A stretch of DNA of 64,000 bases, from positions 1,116,001 through 1,180,000 of the forward strand of contig JAACMV010000022.1 of the NCBI GenBank assembly GCA_010909725.1. Direction: 5' to 3'. The translations under genes and the position numbers were made by a program. A model generated the notes under the pieces. The model saw only the letters and a program-made list of their open reading frames with translations. It ran no database searches and was not told where the DNA came from. Shown here one piece after another: positions 10,018-20,054 of the stretch. Position 1 is the stretch's first letter, and the number at the start of each line of letters is the position of its first letter. Source of the DNA: Picochlorum sp. 'celeri'. Lineage: Eukaryota > Chlorophyta > Trebouxiophyceae.

Positions 10018-11092
10018 ATGGCAGCATCGTCGGGACAGGATTCGAAAACGTACCAACTGACTCTTGTCACGAATTCTGACAAGCACCGATTGCTGAAAAA
10101 TGTGATCTTTGTAGCATGCGGCGTGGTAATATCTAGCATTTACACTATTCTTAGGAATAGGTTTGACCGACGTCGAAGGCGTTTGAGGGGAGGATGTGGA
10201 TATAGTCAAGGGGACCTACTGCTCAACCAACTGTTCCAGTCCAGGCAAGATATTGACACCATCCTGAATGCCCAATATGGTACCAAGACGGATGACGAGC
10301 TTTTTCATTACACAAAACAGGGGCATCGCTCGTTTGTAGAAAGGGTTGGTGTGCTTGCTGAGAGGTTTTGTGAGAAATTAAAAGACTTTACAGGAGAACG
10401 GGGAGAGACAACAGCGCTGGATATTGGCTGTCTGACTGGAGGTGTCAGCTTTGAGCTGGCGAGGTCTTTTCAGACAGTGTATGGATGTGACCCGTGCAAG
10501 GAATGCATCCGTGCTGCTGATGTGCGTTGCATGTTTACATAGCATCCCGTGGTACAAGTCTGATGACTCTGATGTGAATGCATATGTGCAGGCGATGAGG
10601 TCGAGGGGATGGATGAGATGCAATATTATTGAGGAAAATGATTTATATTTCGACGAGACGCTAACGTTGGATGCAGATATTGATAGAAGCAAGGTCAACT
10701 TTGCTGAACTCTCATTTGAGACATCATGGAGCAATGCATTCAAGCAGCCCTTTGACTGCGTCGTTGCTGTACATGCATTACAGCGGATGAATTCTCCAGA
10801 GACGCTTCTGACGTCAATGGTAGATCTAGTCGCCCCTCATGGGACATGCATACTTGGGTGTTCTTGTGACTGGTCTGAAGAGTCAACACCAAGATCACAT
10901 TGGCTTGGAGGATACATAGCAAAAGATGGTACCCCCATTAAATCTATTGACACTATCAAGACATTAATGTCGCAGTACTTTTCGTTGGTTCACGAGGAGA
11001 ATATACCATTCGTTACGAGAGAAACTTCAAGAAAACTGACAGCATCCTTGATGAGCATCACAGTCTGGAAACGAGACGTTCCTTCTTCTTGA
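10018..11092 (+). CDS. OvoA C-terminal-type methyltransferase, membrane-anchored
   Basis: Exons 10018-10521 and 10592-11092 (70-nt intron, GTGCGT...TGCAG) give 334 aa. The C-terminal two thirds match the putative 4-mercaptohistidine N1-methyltransferase module that normally ends OvoA, the ovothiol synthase. Visible are LDIGCLTGGVSFELAR (SAM motif I), FDCVVAVHALQRM, and the terminal blocks HWLGGYIAKDG, ENIPFVTRETSRK and ITVWKR. The sulfoxide-synthase half of OvoA is missing. In its place is a short N-terminus with one likely membrane helix (about residues 27-46, NVIFVACGVVISSIYTILRN) followed by an Arg-rich cluster. It would methylate a mercaptohistidine-type substrate made elsewhere, or has taken a new substrate. 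The start follows an AT-rich box directly. Confidence 0.78.
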
Positions 11093-11102
11093 CTGAACCA
11101 TA

Positions 11103-11936
11103 CTATTTTTTACCTCGCTTTTTTAAATTCTTTTTACCTCCCCGACTACAGGAAGTTTTGCACTGCTTCCCCTTGCCACCACCAGAAGAAGAAAATTTCT
11201 TCTTCCCCTCCACCTTCATCTTTGTATTCGACAACACAGTTAGAGCAGTTTTGCTCAGCTTATGTGCAGGCTTTGCACTTTTTCCATCCGCTGCCCCATC
11301 AGTGCTCTTTTGATGCATCGCTTTTTTCCTCTCCGCACTGGCAGCCAACATCTGCTCCTCATCACTATCATCTCCAGTCGACAAGGCGCACACTTTGACC
11401 GTACTCCTCATCTCCCTTCCATCAAATACACTCACACGCTCCTCACCAGACTCTGATTCCGAGCCCGACTCTTCATCTTCCTTCAGGTTATATTGCTGCC
11501 GTCGAGCCTCCCGCCTCTGCATCACAAAAAACCCACACACACAGTGTGTGTCAAGAAGAAGATATGCAACACGCTTGACCAACATATATTTCACCCACCT
11601 CTGCTCGTTCCTCCAACACATTCTCCCTCTGTAATTTTTCTAGTGACTTGATGGCTTCCTTCCGCCGCTGTTGCTTCCGTTTCCGAAAACCAGTCACGAA
11701 TTCCCTACGCACAGGCACATGCATGTCACATAAACCCGACTCCATCTCGTATCATCCCACACAGCCACGCACCTGTGAGAATCCGGATCAAATACAATCT
11801 CTACATCTTTATTCCTCTGCTTCCGCTTGGAGACATGCGTGCCATTGTCAGCATGACTTTTGTAAGCCACAGCCAACGAGTCTACAAACCGACCTTGGTT
11901 CGCCGATATCCCATGAGGATATCGAGTACGTTTCAT
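11103..11936 (-). CDS. NOL12: NOL12/RRP17-type rRNA processing protein
   Basis: Exons 11773-11936, 11599-11704 and 11103-11516 (introns 68 and 82 nt) give 227 aa. The family signature spans the first splice: VEIVFDPDSH, then REFVTGFRKRKQQRRKEA, and RREARRQQYNLKED after the second. NOL12 (yeast Rrp17) is a nucleolar protein with 5'-3' exonuclease-linked roles in rRNA maturation. The acidic middle (DEESGSESESGEE) and Lys/Arg/Gly-rich tail are typical nucleolar features. Convergent with the methyltransferase gene, with 10 nt between the stops. ATG 11936 gives a short basic N-terminus before the signature. Confidence 0.85.
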
Positions 11937-12057
11937 GGTCAGACGTATTTTAAATCTACTACTGGTTCAGAAATGATGAGGCATTTTGGTCGCGACAGCC
12001 ATGCATTTGATTCTATTTACAACAACAAAAATTCACATGACAATCTGATGCAGTGCA

Positions 12058-12303
12058 TCAATCCTGATGAGCTCTTTTCGCACTCTGAGGCTTTGCAAAC
12101 ATACTAGGCGTATCGATAGACTTCATGCAACATAAACCCACTCCCAGAGAGAACCCTAATATCAGAAATGCTATAAAACCTTCCAAAATCTTGACCTGGT
12201 GCTCACAGGATGCATCACACGTCGTGTACGGTGGCCCCTCGCTTCTACTGTCGCCCTTCACGGCCGCAACTAATGATACAAGTAATAAAAAGAGTGTCTG
12301 CAT
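12058..12303 (-). CDS. Small type I membrane protein, VOA1/Ac45-like tail
   Basis: 81 aa, intronless. A signal peptide (residues 1-17, LFLLLVSLVAAVKG) is followed by a short lumenal stretch with a CxxxC pair (CDASC), one membrane helix (about 40-60, ILEGFIAFLILGFSLGVGLC) and a short cytosolic tail, CMKSIDTPSMFAKP. The tail resembles the end of the V-ATPase accessory subunits Ac45/VOA1, where xxIxTPxxFxKP follows the membrane helix. The bulky lumenal domain of those proteins is absent. The assignment rests on the tail only; it may be another short secretory-pathway membrane protein. Confidence 0.45.
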   Translation of the reverse strand: MQTLFLLLVSLVAAVKGDSRSEGPPYTTCDASCEHQVKILEGFIAFLILGFSLGVGLCCMKSIDTPSMFAKPQSAKRAHQD

Positions 12304-12674
12304 GCTTCTACTACCCGCAGGATGAAGCAGTCCTTGCAGAATCGATTCTTGATTTCTTGATCCCCTTTATTCCCGACGATGCATCAACAACAACCGCAAT
12401 AATGAGTCTTTTATGTATTATTTACACTATATAAAGTATTATCTATGCAAGGGTTGTTGAGACAATCGTGATTTTGAGGGACTACATCCCTCTGATGTCC
12501 TAAATAAAGAGTATAAAAACAAATCACAAGGACGGATTGTGTGTAGGTCACAATGGCTCTCGTTGAATAGAATATATGTATTTGTATGTGTATGTACACT
12601 ATAATACACATGGTACCTGTGTAGGGAATGATTTCAACATCGTTGCTGCTGCCTGCATGTGAGTCACTTTCTTC
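12304..12674. other. Intergenic spacer, 371 nt
   Basis: Divergent spacer between the small membrane protein (minus) and signal peptide peptidase (plus). AT-rich; no convincing ORF or RNA gene is seen. It presumably holds both promoters. Confidence 0.4.
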
Positions 12675-13880
12675 ATGGCAGAGCAGGAGGGGGCAACAGA
12701 GTCCTTGAATGATACCCAACAGAGCAGTGATCAGTTTCTTAGCCATGTGGTATTGACTGTGGGGATTGTGTCGCAACCATGCTGCTTGGTGTTGATTGGG
12801 ACAGCTTTTGCCACTCTAGTCTTTGGGTGTTGGAGAGCCTGGGTGCATCATCATGCTGCACCGAATGATGATGCCATCGATACTCCATTTTCATTGACAC
12901 ATCGACATGCCATGTGGATACCGGTGCTGAGTTCATGTGCTCTGCTGGCAATGTTTTTCCTCTTTTCCTACATACAGTATGTCTTGCTACTGTCTGTGCT
13001 CGTGTCAGCAGTCTATTCGTTGAATTTTTCTACATCTCCTTTTTTCCCATCAGCATCAAAAGCTAGGATAGCCGTGATGAGCGTCGTTGTATTGAGTTGG
13101 TTGTACACTGGGCATTGGGTACTGAATAACATGATTGCTGCAGCCATGTGCGTCACATTTCTCTCTCATGTCAGACTTCCAAATTTTAAAATATGCGTGA
13201 CGTTGCTGGGAGCTCTCTTTTTCTATGATATCTTTTGGGTCTTTTTCAGCTCACACATCTTTGGGAGTAATGTGATGACTGAAGCAGCAGACAAAAGGGC
13301 AGACAATGTGGCTGTGAGGCTTGCTGAGAAGGTCGCTGGAAAGTCATTTGATTCGCTTGCCAGACATATAGACTTACCTACAAAGTTCAAGGTACCGGCT
13401 GATCTCTTCCTCCCACAGCAGGAATCCCCAGATCAGTTCATCATGCTGGGTGCTGGTGATGTGGCCATGCCAGGACTCCTCCTGGTACTTGGAATGTTGT
13501 CAGATACGGCTCGTTCTCTACACTGTATCAAAAAGTCCCCTGCATCCCTTCGTATGAGAGAGTTGGCCGAGTCGATCGGATGTATCCTGCCTGTAGGTTT
13601 CTCCAGACGAAGAGCTCCTGGCAAACCAACATTTCATCATCACTTTTACACTACTGTTGGTCTGATTGGATATTTGGTCGGTCTCTTCTCAGCCCTGGTG
13701 TCTAGTATATTCTTTCAGGTAGCACAGCCAGCCCTGCTCTACCTCGTTCCATGCACACTGATTCCCATGTATGTTCAAGGTGTGAGGAATGGAGATGACT
13801 GGCAAGCCAATGATCCAGATGATGAGGGCATTGGGGCTACAAAAGACTCGCCTTTACCCGTATCAGTCACTTGTGTATGA
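12675..13880 (+). CDS. Signal peptide peptidase-type intramembrane aspartyl protease
   Basis: 401 aa, multi-pass. All three family motifs are present: FFYDIFWVFF (YD, about residue 183), LGAGDVAMPG (GxGD, about 257) and QPALLYLVP (PAL, about 351). The enzyme cleaves signal peptides and type II membrane proteins within the ER membrane. About nine membrane helices can be drawn. Length fits SPP rather than the longer SPPL2 enzymes with an N-terminal PA domain. No KKxx retrieval signal is seen at the C-terminus, which ends TCV. The second position of the usual GLGD is Ala. Confidence 0.9.
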   Translation: MAEQEGATESLNDTQQSSDQFLSHVVLTVGIVSQPCCLVLIGTAFATLVFGCWRAWVHHHAAPNDDAIDTPFSLTHRHAMWIPVLSSCALLAMFFLFSYIQYVLLLSVLVSAVYSLNFSTSPFFPSASKARIAVMSVVVLSWLYTGHWVLNNMIAAAMCVTFLSHVRLPNFKICVTLLGALFFYDIFWVFFSSHIFGSNVMTEAADKRADNVAVRLAEKVAGKSFDSLARHIDLPTKFKVPADLFLPQQESPDQFIMLGAGDVAMPGLLLVLGMLSDTARSLHCIKKSPASLRMRELAESIGCILPVGFSRRRAPGKPTFHHHFYTTVGLIGYLVGLFSALVSSIFFQVAQPALLYLVPCTLIPMYVQGVRNGDDWQANDPDDEGIGATKDSPLPVSVTCV

Positions 13881-14008
13881 GTATTATAGTATTGTTTTGT
13901 AAAAGTACATCGTTGCTGAGGGCGAAGGGGGTTCTACAAAGAGAACTGGGCAGTGTTTGTCAACAAATAGGCCATGCTCCTCTGATACAGTAGGTACTAG
14001 ACAACACA

Positions 14009-16510
14009 ATGTTTAGAAAATTCAGTAGAGCTCTTGGTTCGAGCAAGGATCGAACGACTGTTCGATTCGATGTGAAGATCGCTCGACTATCTGATCTGCC
14101 AGCCACGACTGGATCATGCCGCGTCATCTGGGCACGTGATTCCAAAGTTCAAATGACAAAAGTGGCCAAGATTTCCGGGGATGGTGGGGTCGAATGGTCT
14201 GGGGAGGTATTGAGTATTATTGCGTCGTTGGACGGGGAGGGTGAGTCGTTTGCTGCCAAGGACTATGATTTTAAGATTCAAACCAAGGGCACAGGGAAGG
14301 AGGACAAGGGTCGATTCGTGACAGTTGGGAAGTCAAAGGTGAATTTGGCGCAGTATGTGGATTCGAAAACACATCGAGTGTCTCTTTCTGTGCCTGTACA
14401 TGATGCTCAGGTTCAGTTGGAGTTCCGTGTGCTCGGAGTGCCTGTGAAGGGTCTGGCGAATGATGATGATGTATCTTTGGTAAGCAGTCGCTCGGATTCT
14501 CTTGGTCAAATGAGTACGCGCAGTAGCCTGGGTATTGCGGGAGTAGAGGAGGAGGAGGAGGAGGAGGAGACAGTAAAAGAAAGAGAGAGTGAGGTCATCC
14601 CTGAGAGTGATCACAATCATCCTGAGCAGGCGAATGCTAGGGAAGAAGCGGCTCATAATAGTGAAGAAGACGCTCTAGAGAAGTCTGAGGAAGCCATTCA
14701 CGTGGAACAAGAGGAAGAAAACGAGGAAGTAGAAGAAGAGTTGAACAAGAACAAAGAGGAAGAACAAGCAGAGGAGGAAGAGGAAGAGGAGGCAATTATG
14801 ATGGCAGGAGATGAGGAGATATTAGAGAGACTTCGCATAGCTGAATATGATGCCCAAGAAGCCAAGAGAATGTTAGAAGAGTCCATGGATTTGCTTGAGC
14901 AGGAGACTTCTGCTCGCCAAGAAGCTGAAGAGGCGGTGGAAAGCCTGGAGCGTGAAGTCGATTGGTTGGAGAAAAAAGCCATCAAAGAAAGAAGCGATTG
15001 GGAAGGAAGAATGAGGGATTCTCTTGGAAAGATGGAGTCCACAGTACTGTTGATGGAAAAGGTGCAGAGAGAGAAAGAAGACATGGAGCGTGCTCATCAT
15101 GCCTTGCAGGCTGAAGTTAAGCGACTTGAGGAGCTCTCTGACGCATCGCTCGTCGAAACTAAAATTAAAAAAGCAGAAGATCGTGCGAGAAAAGAGGCCG
15201 AGGAAGAAGCATCCATAGAAATCGATGGACTCAAGCGCCAAATAGAAGACATGGCTGCCAAGCTGGAGACTGCAATAGCGTCTCAGACTGCTGGGGCTGC
15301 AATGGCCGTTCCAGAGTCTCCATCTCCTCGACATGAATCAGAAGATGTATCCAAAGCACTTTCATTAGAATTGCAGTACTTGAAGATTGAGAATGAGTCA
15401 CTCCGGCAAGATGCAGCCTCGGCGACTGCAGCAGCTGAAAGAGTTGAACAAGCGTCCCGCAGAGAGGCGGAAGTGTACGCCCAGAGGGCCGCGGATTACT
15501 TTGAACAGTTGAAGGAATCACAGTCGCTGTGTGCTGAGGCGGAGAGATCTGCTGCAGAGGCAAAATCCAGGATTGTCCTCCTGGAAGATGCTGTGGAACG
15601 TAACAACTTGCAAGCAGCCGAGCTGAGACAGCGGATAGCTCTCATGACGATGTCAGGAGATTCTAGTGGAACAAATACTACACCAGATTTAGAAGATGTG
15701 ATGCGATTGATGAGAGAAGCCCAGGATTCGGCAGAAGCACGAGCTAGTCAACTTGCTCTTGTGACACAAGAACTCTCAGCAACACAGGTTGAGCTGTCAG
15801 AAGTACGGCAACAGCTCGCTGCATCTCAAAATGAAATCGATGATTTGGCTCGCTTGGCAATGACCATGGAAAATGAAGCAAAAGAGCTTCGCCAGGAACT
15901 GCACAAGAGGGATGAACAGCGGAAGGAATATCAAAAGTTCCAAGAGGATGCACACGACATCTTCAACTCAGAAAGTTCAACACACGGTAGCACACGGTTG
16001 CCAAAACCAACAGTGGATGAGGAAAAGTACAAGGAAGCTCATGAATTAGCCCGTGACGCAGCACTTATGACTGCATCACTGACAGAGCAACTGGCAGCCT
16101 CAAACAGTGAAAAGACAGATTTGAAATCGAGGTTGGAAGAAACGCGATTCGAGCTCCAAAAGATTAAATCTGAAAACGATACAGAACTTCGAAGACGTGT
16201 CCAAACATTAGAAAGAGAAATTGTTGTTTGTCAAAACAGAGCAGAAGTGAATGAGATTTTCAGGGGAGAACATGACAGAGTTGCAGAGGAACTCATCAAG
16301 GCAAAAATTGACTTGGCCGAAGCACAAGAACAAATGATTGTTCTGAAGCGAAACTTGTTCCACAGTCAAGAGAAATCGATGAGCTTTGCATCCAAGATGA
16401 CTCGACTGGAAACCAAACTGTATCGTCGATTGTCACACGTGGGAACAAAATCTCCCCGTGATAAAAAGTCATCAAATCAGGAACGGAGAAAATCAGGATC
16501 AAAGAAATAG
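14009..16510 (+). CDS. NT-C2 domain, long coiled-coil protein
   Basis: 833 aa. The N-terminal 140 residues look like an NT-C2 (EEIG1/EHBP1-type) domain: RTTVRFDVKIARLSDLP, a central GGVEWSGEVLSI, and VQLEFRVLGVPVKG. Next is a very acidic stretch (about 185-265, runs of Glu) and then a nearly continuous coiled coil to residue 800, with a Lys/Ser-rich tail. Plants have comparable NT-C2 coiled-coil proteins (PMI1-like) implicated in organelle positioning and cytoskeleton contacts. That role is inference. No motor or other enzymatic domain is present. It is intronless, unusual for a gene this long in this window. Its stop codon directly abuts the stop of the chlorophyllase gene on the other strand. 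Confidence 0.75.
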   Translation: MFRKFSRALGSSKDRTTVRFDVKIARLSDLPATTGSCRVIWARDSKVQMTKVAKISGDGGVEWSGEVLSIIASLDGEGESFAAKDYDFKIQTKGTGKEDKGRFVTVGKSKVNLAQYVDSKTHRVSLSVPVHDAQVQLEFRVLGVPVKGLANDDDVSLVSSRSDSLGQMSTRSSLGIAGVEEEEEEEETVKERESEVIPESDHNHPEQANAREEAAHNSEEDALEKSEEAIHVEQEEENEEVEEELNKNKEEEQAEEEEEEEAIMMAGDEEILERLRIAEYDAQEAKRMLEESMDLLEQETSARQEAEEAVESLEREVDWLEKKAIKERSDWEGRMRDSLGKMESTVLLMEKVQREKEDMERAHHALQAEVKRLEELSDASLVETKIKKAEDRARKEAEEEASIEIDGLKRQIEDMAAKLETAIASQTAGAAMAVPESPSPRHESEDVSKALSLELQYLKIENESLRQDAASATAAAERVEQASRREAEVYAQRAADYFEQLKESQSLCAEAERSAAEAKSRIVLLEDAVERNNLQAAELRQRIALMTMSGDSSGTNTTPDLEDVMRLMREAQDSAEARASQLALVTQELSATQVELSEVRQQLAASQNEIDDLARLAMTMENEAKELRQELHKRDEQRKEYQKFQEDAHDIFNSESSTHGSTRLPKPTVDEEKYKEAHELARDAALMTASLTEQLAASNSEKTDLKSRLEETRFELQKIKSENDTELRRRVQTLEREIVVCQNRAEVNEIFRGEHDRVAEELIKAKIDLAEAQEQMIVLKRNLFHSQEKSMSFASKMTRLETKLYRRLSHVGTKSPRDKKSSNQERRKSGSKK

Positions 16511-17566
16511 TTATGCTTTTTGTGTAAACGTCAGTCTATCCAAAGATTGCTGTACCATGGCACCAGCCTTGAACCATGTCACAATCAGTGTTCCATTATC
16601 CTCATGAGGCAGCTCTACACCATTATCAACAAACCATGACAACATGGATGTTGCCATTGTATCAGCAATGTACGCCCTCGTGGCATTCCCTCGACCACAA
16701 AGACCATCCTGCACAGCATTTGTTGCCGCTCCCCCATCTGCAAACTGTGAATGACTCGTCCCATTCATCACAATCTCCCAGCTCCCTGCTGCTCCAGCAG
16801 CAAAAAACTTTTCATAATTTCCTTCCACTGGATTACAAGAAGACAGCACAGATGCCCCTGCGACTCCAATCTTTTTCCCTGATTTCCTCAGAGAAGCCAC
16901 TGCAGAGGGATTATTCTCTGATATGGGAGCAAACATGCTCGAGTCTACTGGATCAATCAGCCATGCTGCTTGTATCGGATGTGAATAATCATTCAAGGTA
17001 AAAACAAGACTTGCAACCTTTCCTCCCCGCGAATGCCCTGCTGATACCACAGCTTCCACAGCATCCATCCCAGGAACCTCCCCCACCAGTCCATCAGAAG
17101 CCTCAATCCACCGCATCAATGGATCGTAATATCTATCCAATTCATCCTTGACATTAATAAGAGACAATGCCGGCAACTGATACTGCACCGTCACAAACCC
17201 CCAGGATGCAACACCTTGAAGCATTCGAGAGTACCACGAGTACCTGGATTGAAATCCATTGAAAAACACGACTACCGGTAATGCGACGCCCGTATTCCCT
17301 TGGTCGACATCCTTTGGATACTTTATATACACCGTAAAGGAACCACCAGACGCTCTCCGAACCCGTGCCTCCCTCTCGCCAACCTGGTATGCCCCTGGCA
17401 TATTCCAGGGAGATGAGTCACTCGTTTTGGAATCATCGTTACTGCGCTCTGTCGTCAACATGTGCCGTCCCTCACCATACTCTATACCAAATACACCAAC
17501 CAATAATCCGAGAATAATAGGCACAGCATGCCACCTGGGTCCTTGCCCCATGTATGCACCCAACAA
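16511..17566 (-). CDS. Chlorophyllase-family alpha/beta hydrolase
   Basis: 351 aa, intronless. The nucleophile elbow GHSRGGK (Ser179) is the chlorophyllase signature; VVVFFNGFQSRYSWYSRML and IDPVD (a candidate catalytic acid) are also family-like, with a candidate His in GTSHSQF. Chlorophyllase removes phytol from chlorophyll to give chlorophyllide. A hydrophobic N-terminus (about 13-30) could be a signal anchor or part of a bipartite targeting sequence. After it the chain is low complexity up to residue 60. Broader lipase-like substrates are possible. Convergent and abutting with the coiled-coil gene. Confidence 0.8.
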   Translation of the reverse strand: MLGAYMGQGPRWHAVPIILGLLVGVFGIEYGEGRHMLTTERSNDDSKTSDSSPWNMPGAYQVGEREARVRRASGGSFTVYIKYPKDVDQGNTGVALPVVVFFNGFQSRYSWYSRMLQGVASWGFVTVQYQLPALSLINVKDELDRYYDPLMRWIEASDGLVGEVPGMDAVEAVVSAGHSRGGKVASLVFTLNDYSHPIQAAWLIDPVDSSMFAPISENNPSAVASLRKSGKKIGVAGASVLSSCNPVEGNYEKFFAAGAAGSWEIVMNGTSHSQFADGGAATNAVQDGLCGRGNATRAYIADTMATSMLSWFVDNGVELPHEDNGTLIVTWFKAGAMVQQSLDRLTFTQKA

Positions 17567-17980
17567 CAGTCCCAGGAGTAGAACAAACTTTTTGTTGACA
17601 AGGAGAGCAATATACCAGTAGCTATTGCAGAATGCAATGCGATTCTACACAATGTCTAAATACTGGTATCAATTTGTTGTTATCGTAATCAATCAACCCT
17701 GTGTAGAAGAAGGCAGATATCAAATCCCACGCGGGTCGATGACCATTCGAGCACATGACGCGTGCTGTCCAAGACTTCCGGAGATCTCCTTCAAGATCTA
17801 GATCTTGAGATCTCCTTTAAGATCTCATATGAGACCAGATCTGACGTTATTCCTGGCGTCATAGTGGTATCATGCATGATGCCATCACAGCACAAGGATC
17901 TACAGCCTCTACTATCAACTACGTTCTTGATTCCAGATTAAAAATCATTGGAATCTGTTGCATTGATCAACACAGGGAAT
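17567..17980. other. Divergent intergenic region, 414 nt
   Basis: Lies between the chlorophyllase start (minus) and the ABCG start (plus). Besides the AGATCT palindrome block at 17780-17814, no ORF or RNA gene is recognised. Both promoters must lie here. Confidence 0.4.
17780..17814. repeat. AGATCT palindrome cluster
   Basis: GGAGATCTCC (17780-17789) and CAAGATCTAGATCTTG (17792-17807) are perfect palindromes, with a third (GAGATCTC, 17807-17814) overlapping. The same core recurs in the block at 241-296. It sits in the divergent promoter region of the chlorophyllase and ABCG genes, so a shared regulatory site is possible. Confidence 0.6.
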
Positions 17981-19977
17981 ATGGATACTACTGAGACTGA
18001 GCAAACGCAGAACTGGGACGACGTGGAAGCCCAACGGGCTCCAGCCTGCAAGGCAGAGGCTGAGCGCCGAGCTACTCTCAGTTGGAATCATTTGCGTGTG
18101 GTATGTCTATAGTGTATGAGGTTGTTGTTCATGGGTGTGATGGGGCCAGTCTGTGTTGTGCCATCAGATGCGACGGTTGGTTGGGTCGACCGCATTGACT
18201 TACATAGAATACTCATAGAATACGCGTGATGCAGAAAGTAAAAGATTCCAAGGGTAATGAGAGGTTCATCCTGAAAGGTGTGACTGGGTATGTGGAGCCA
18301 AGGCACATGTTGGCGATTATGGGGCCATCTGGGTGTGGAAAGAGTACGCTTTTGGATACATTGGCTGGGCGATTGGCATCATCGGCATCGTGGGATGGTG
18401 AGATTCGTGTGAATGGACATAAGAGTCAGCTGAGTTATGGGCGAGCTGCGTACGTGACGCAGGATGAGGTGTTGATTGGGACACTGACGGTGGAGGAGAC
18501 GCTCTTGTTTGCTGCGCGGTTGAGGTTGCCCATGTCCATGGCGGGGAGCGAGAAGAAGAAGATTGTGGATTCTGTCATCCAAGAGTTGGGTTTGGAGTCG
18601 GTAAAGAACACGTATATTGGCAATTGGCACATCAGAGGTGTGTCTGGAGGGCAGAGGAGGCGTGTGTCCATTGGGTGCGAGTTGGTGACATCGCCCACCC
18701 TGTTGTTTTTGGATGAGCCTACGTCTGGATTGGATTCTGCTGCTGCGTACCACGTGATGGCAAGTGTGAGGAGACTGACAGAAGGATGCAGGACCATTGT
18801 CACTGTGATTCATCAGCCTTCTTCGGAAACGTTCGAGTTGTTTGACAAGCTTTGCTTGCTCGCTGCTGGAGACGCCGTCTACTTTGGAGATGCATTGAGG
18901 GCAGAGGACATGTTTGCGGCGGCAGGGCTTTCCGTGCCATCGACAAGATCTGCTCCGGATCATTTCCTTCACTGTATCAACAGAGATTTTGAGAGCGAGG
19001 ATTATGATGTGGAGAGCAACATTCACCATTTGGTGTCCACCTACAAGGATTCCAAGTTGGCAGAAGCAGCAAAGGCCACAGTGCAGGAGATGCACAAATC
19101 CCCTGGACCAGAGTATGAGGTGAGCAAAACACACCCACCATTCCCAGTACAGACATCTATTCTCACCTACAGAACGTTTTTGAACAACTGGAGGAATGTG
19201 GGAGTGTTCTGGATGCGTCTGGCCATGTACATTGTCCTGTGCTTGGCCATTGGATTCATCTACTTCCAGCTGGGAGATTCGTGGAAGGATGTCTTCTCGA
19301 GAGCAGCTCTGCTCTTCTTCGTGGTTGCATTCCTCACATTCATGTCCATTGCCGCCTTCCCTGCCTTTGTCGAGGATATGAAGGTGTACATACGAGAACG
19401 GTTGAATGGGTACTACTCGCCCTTGGTATTCACACTGTCGAATACATTTGCTGCACTCCCATTCATTTTTGTCATTTCTGTGGTATCCACCGTGTGTGTG
19501 TACTTCATTGCTGGGCTCAGCACCAATGGAGGCGACGTCATTTACTTTATCCTGGCGCTTTTTGCATCCCTCACTGTTGTCGAGTCCCTCATGATGGCCA
19601 TTGCACCAATTGTACCAAACTTCCTCATGGGTATTGCTGCTGGAGCCGGTATTTTGGGTATCTATATGGTTGTATGCGGTTTCTTCCAACCTCTCGGGTC
19701 CATGCCAAAGCCAATCTTCAGATACCCCCTCAGTTATATTTCATTCCACACCTATGCATTCACTGGATTTATGAGAAATGAGTTTGAGGGAACCGATGGA
19801 TGGGGATCTCCAACCGGAGAAACAAATGTCACCTTGACTGGAGACGATGTCCTGAACTATTACGAAATCATGGACATCAACAAGTGGATCTGCTTCCTCA
19901 TTCTCTTCTGCATGGTGATCTTTTACAGGATGGTCTTCCTGTCCACCCTCATGCTCAAAGAGTGGATGTCTAGGTAA
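17981..19977 (+). CDS. ABCG-type half transporter
   Basis: Exons 17981-18100 and 18208-19977 (107-nt intron, GTATGT...CATAG) give 629 aa. The order nucleotide-binding domain then membrane domain is that of ABCG/White half-transporters. Walker A is GPSGCGKST, the signature VSGGQRRRVSIG, Walker B TLLFLDEPTSGLDS, and the switch His is in VTVIHQPSSE. Six membrane helices occupy about residues 370-625. The first coding exon gives LSWNHLRV, the first strand of ABCG ATPase domains, so the splice is well supported. Substrate is not predictable; lipid, sterol or pigment export is typical. A long antisense ORF over this gene is a codon-bias artefact. Confidence 0.88.
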
Positions 19978-20054
19978 TATTTGATTCATTTTTTAAATTG
20001 AGCACGATACTACTATGACGAGCGATATTTCTTCATTGTAATAATGAGATACTC

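Noticed and set aside
14333..15563. Ser-rich and Leu-rich antisense frames under the coiled-coil gene
   Set aside because: Antisense of Glu/Lys/Ala codons gives Ser/Leu/Phe-rich frames by necessity.
18379..19689. A 436-codon open frame antisense to the ABCG gene
   Set aside because: The sense frame has all ABC motifs. The antisense product is rich in His, Cys and Gln with no domain; it is the mirror of biased codon use.
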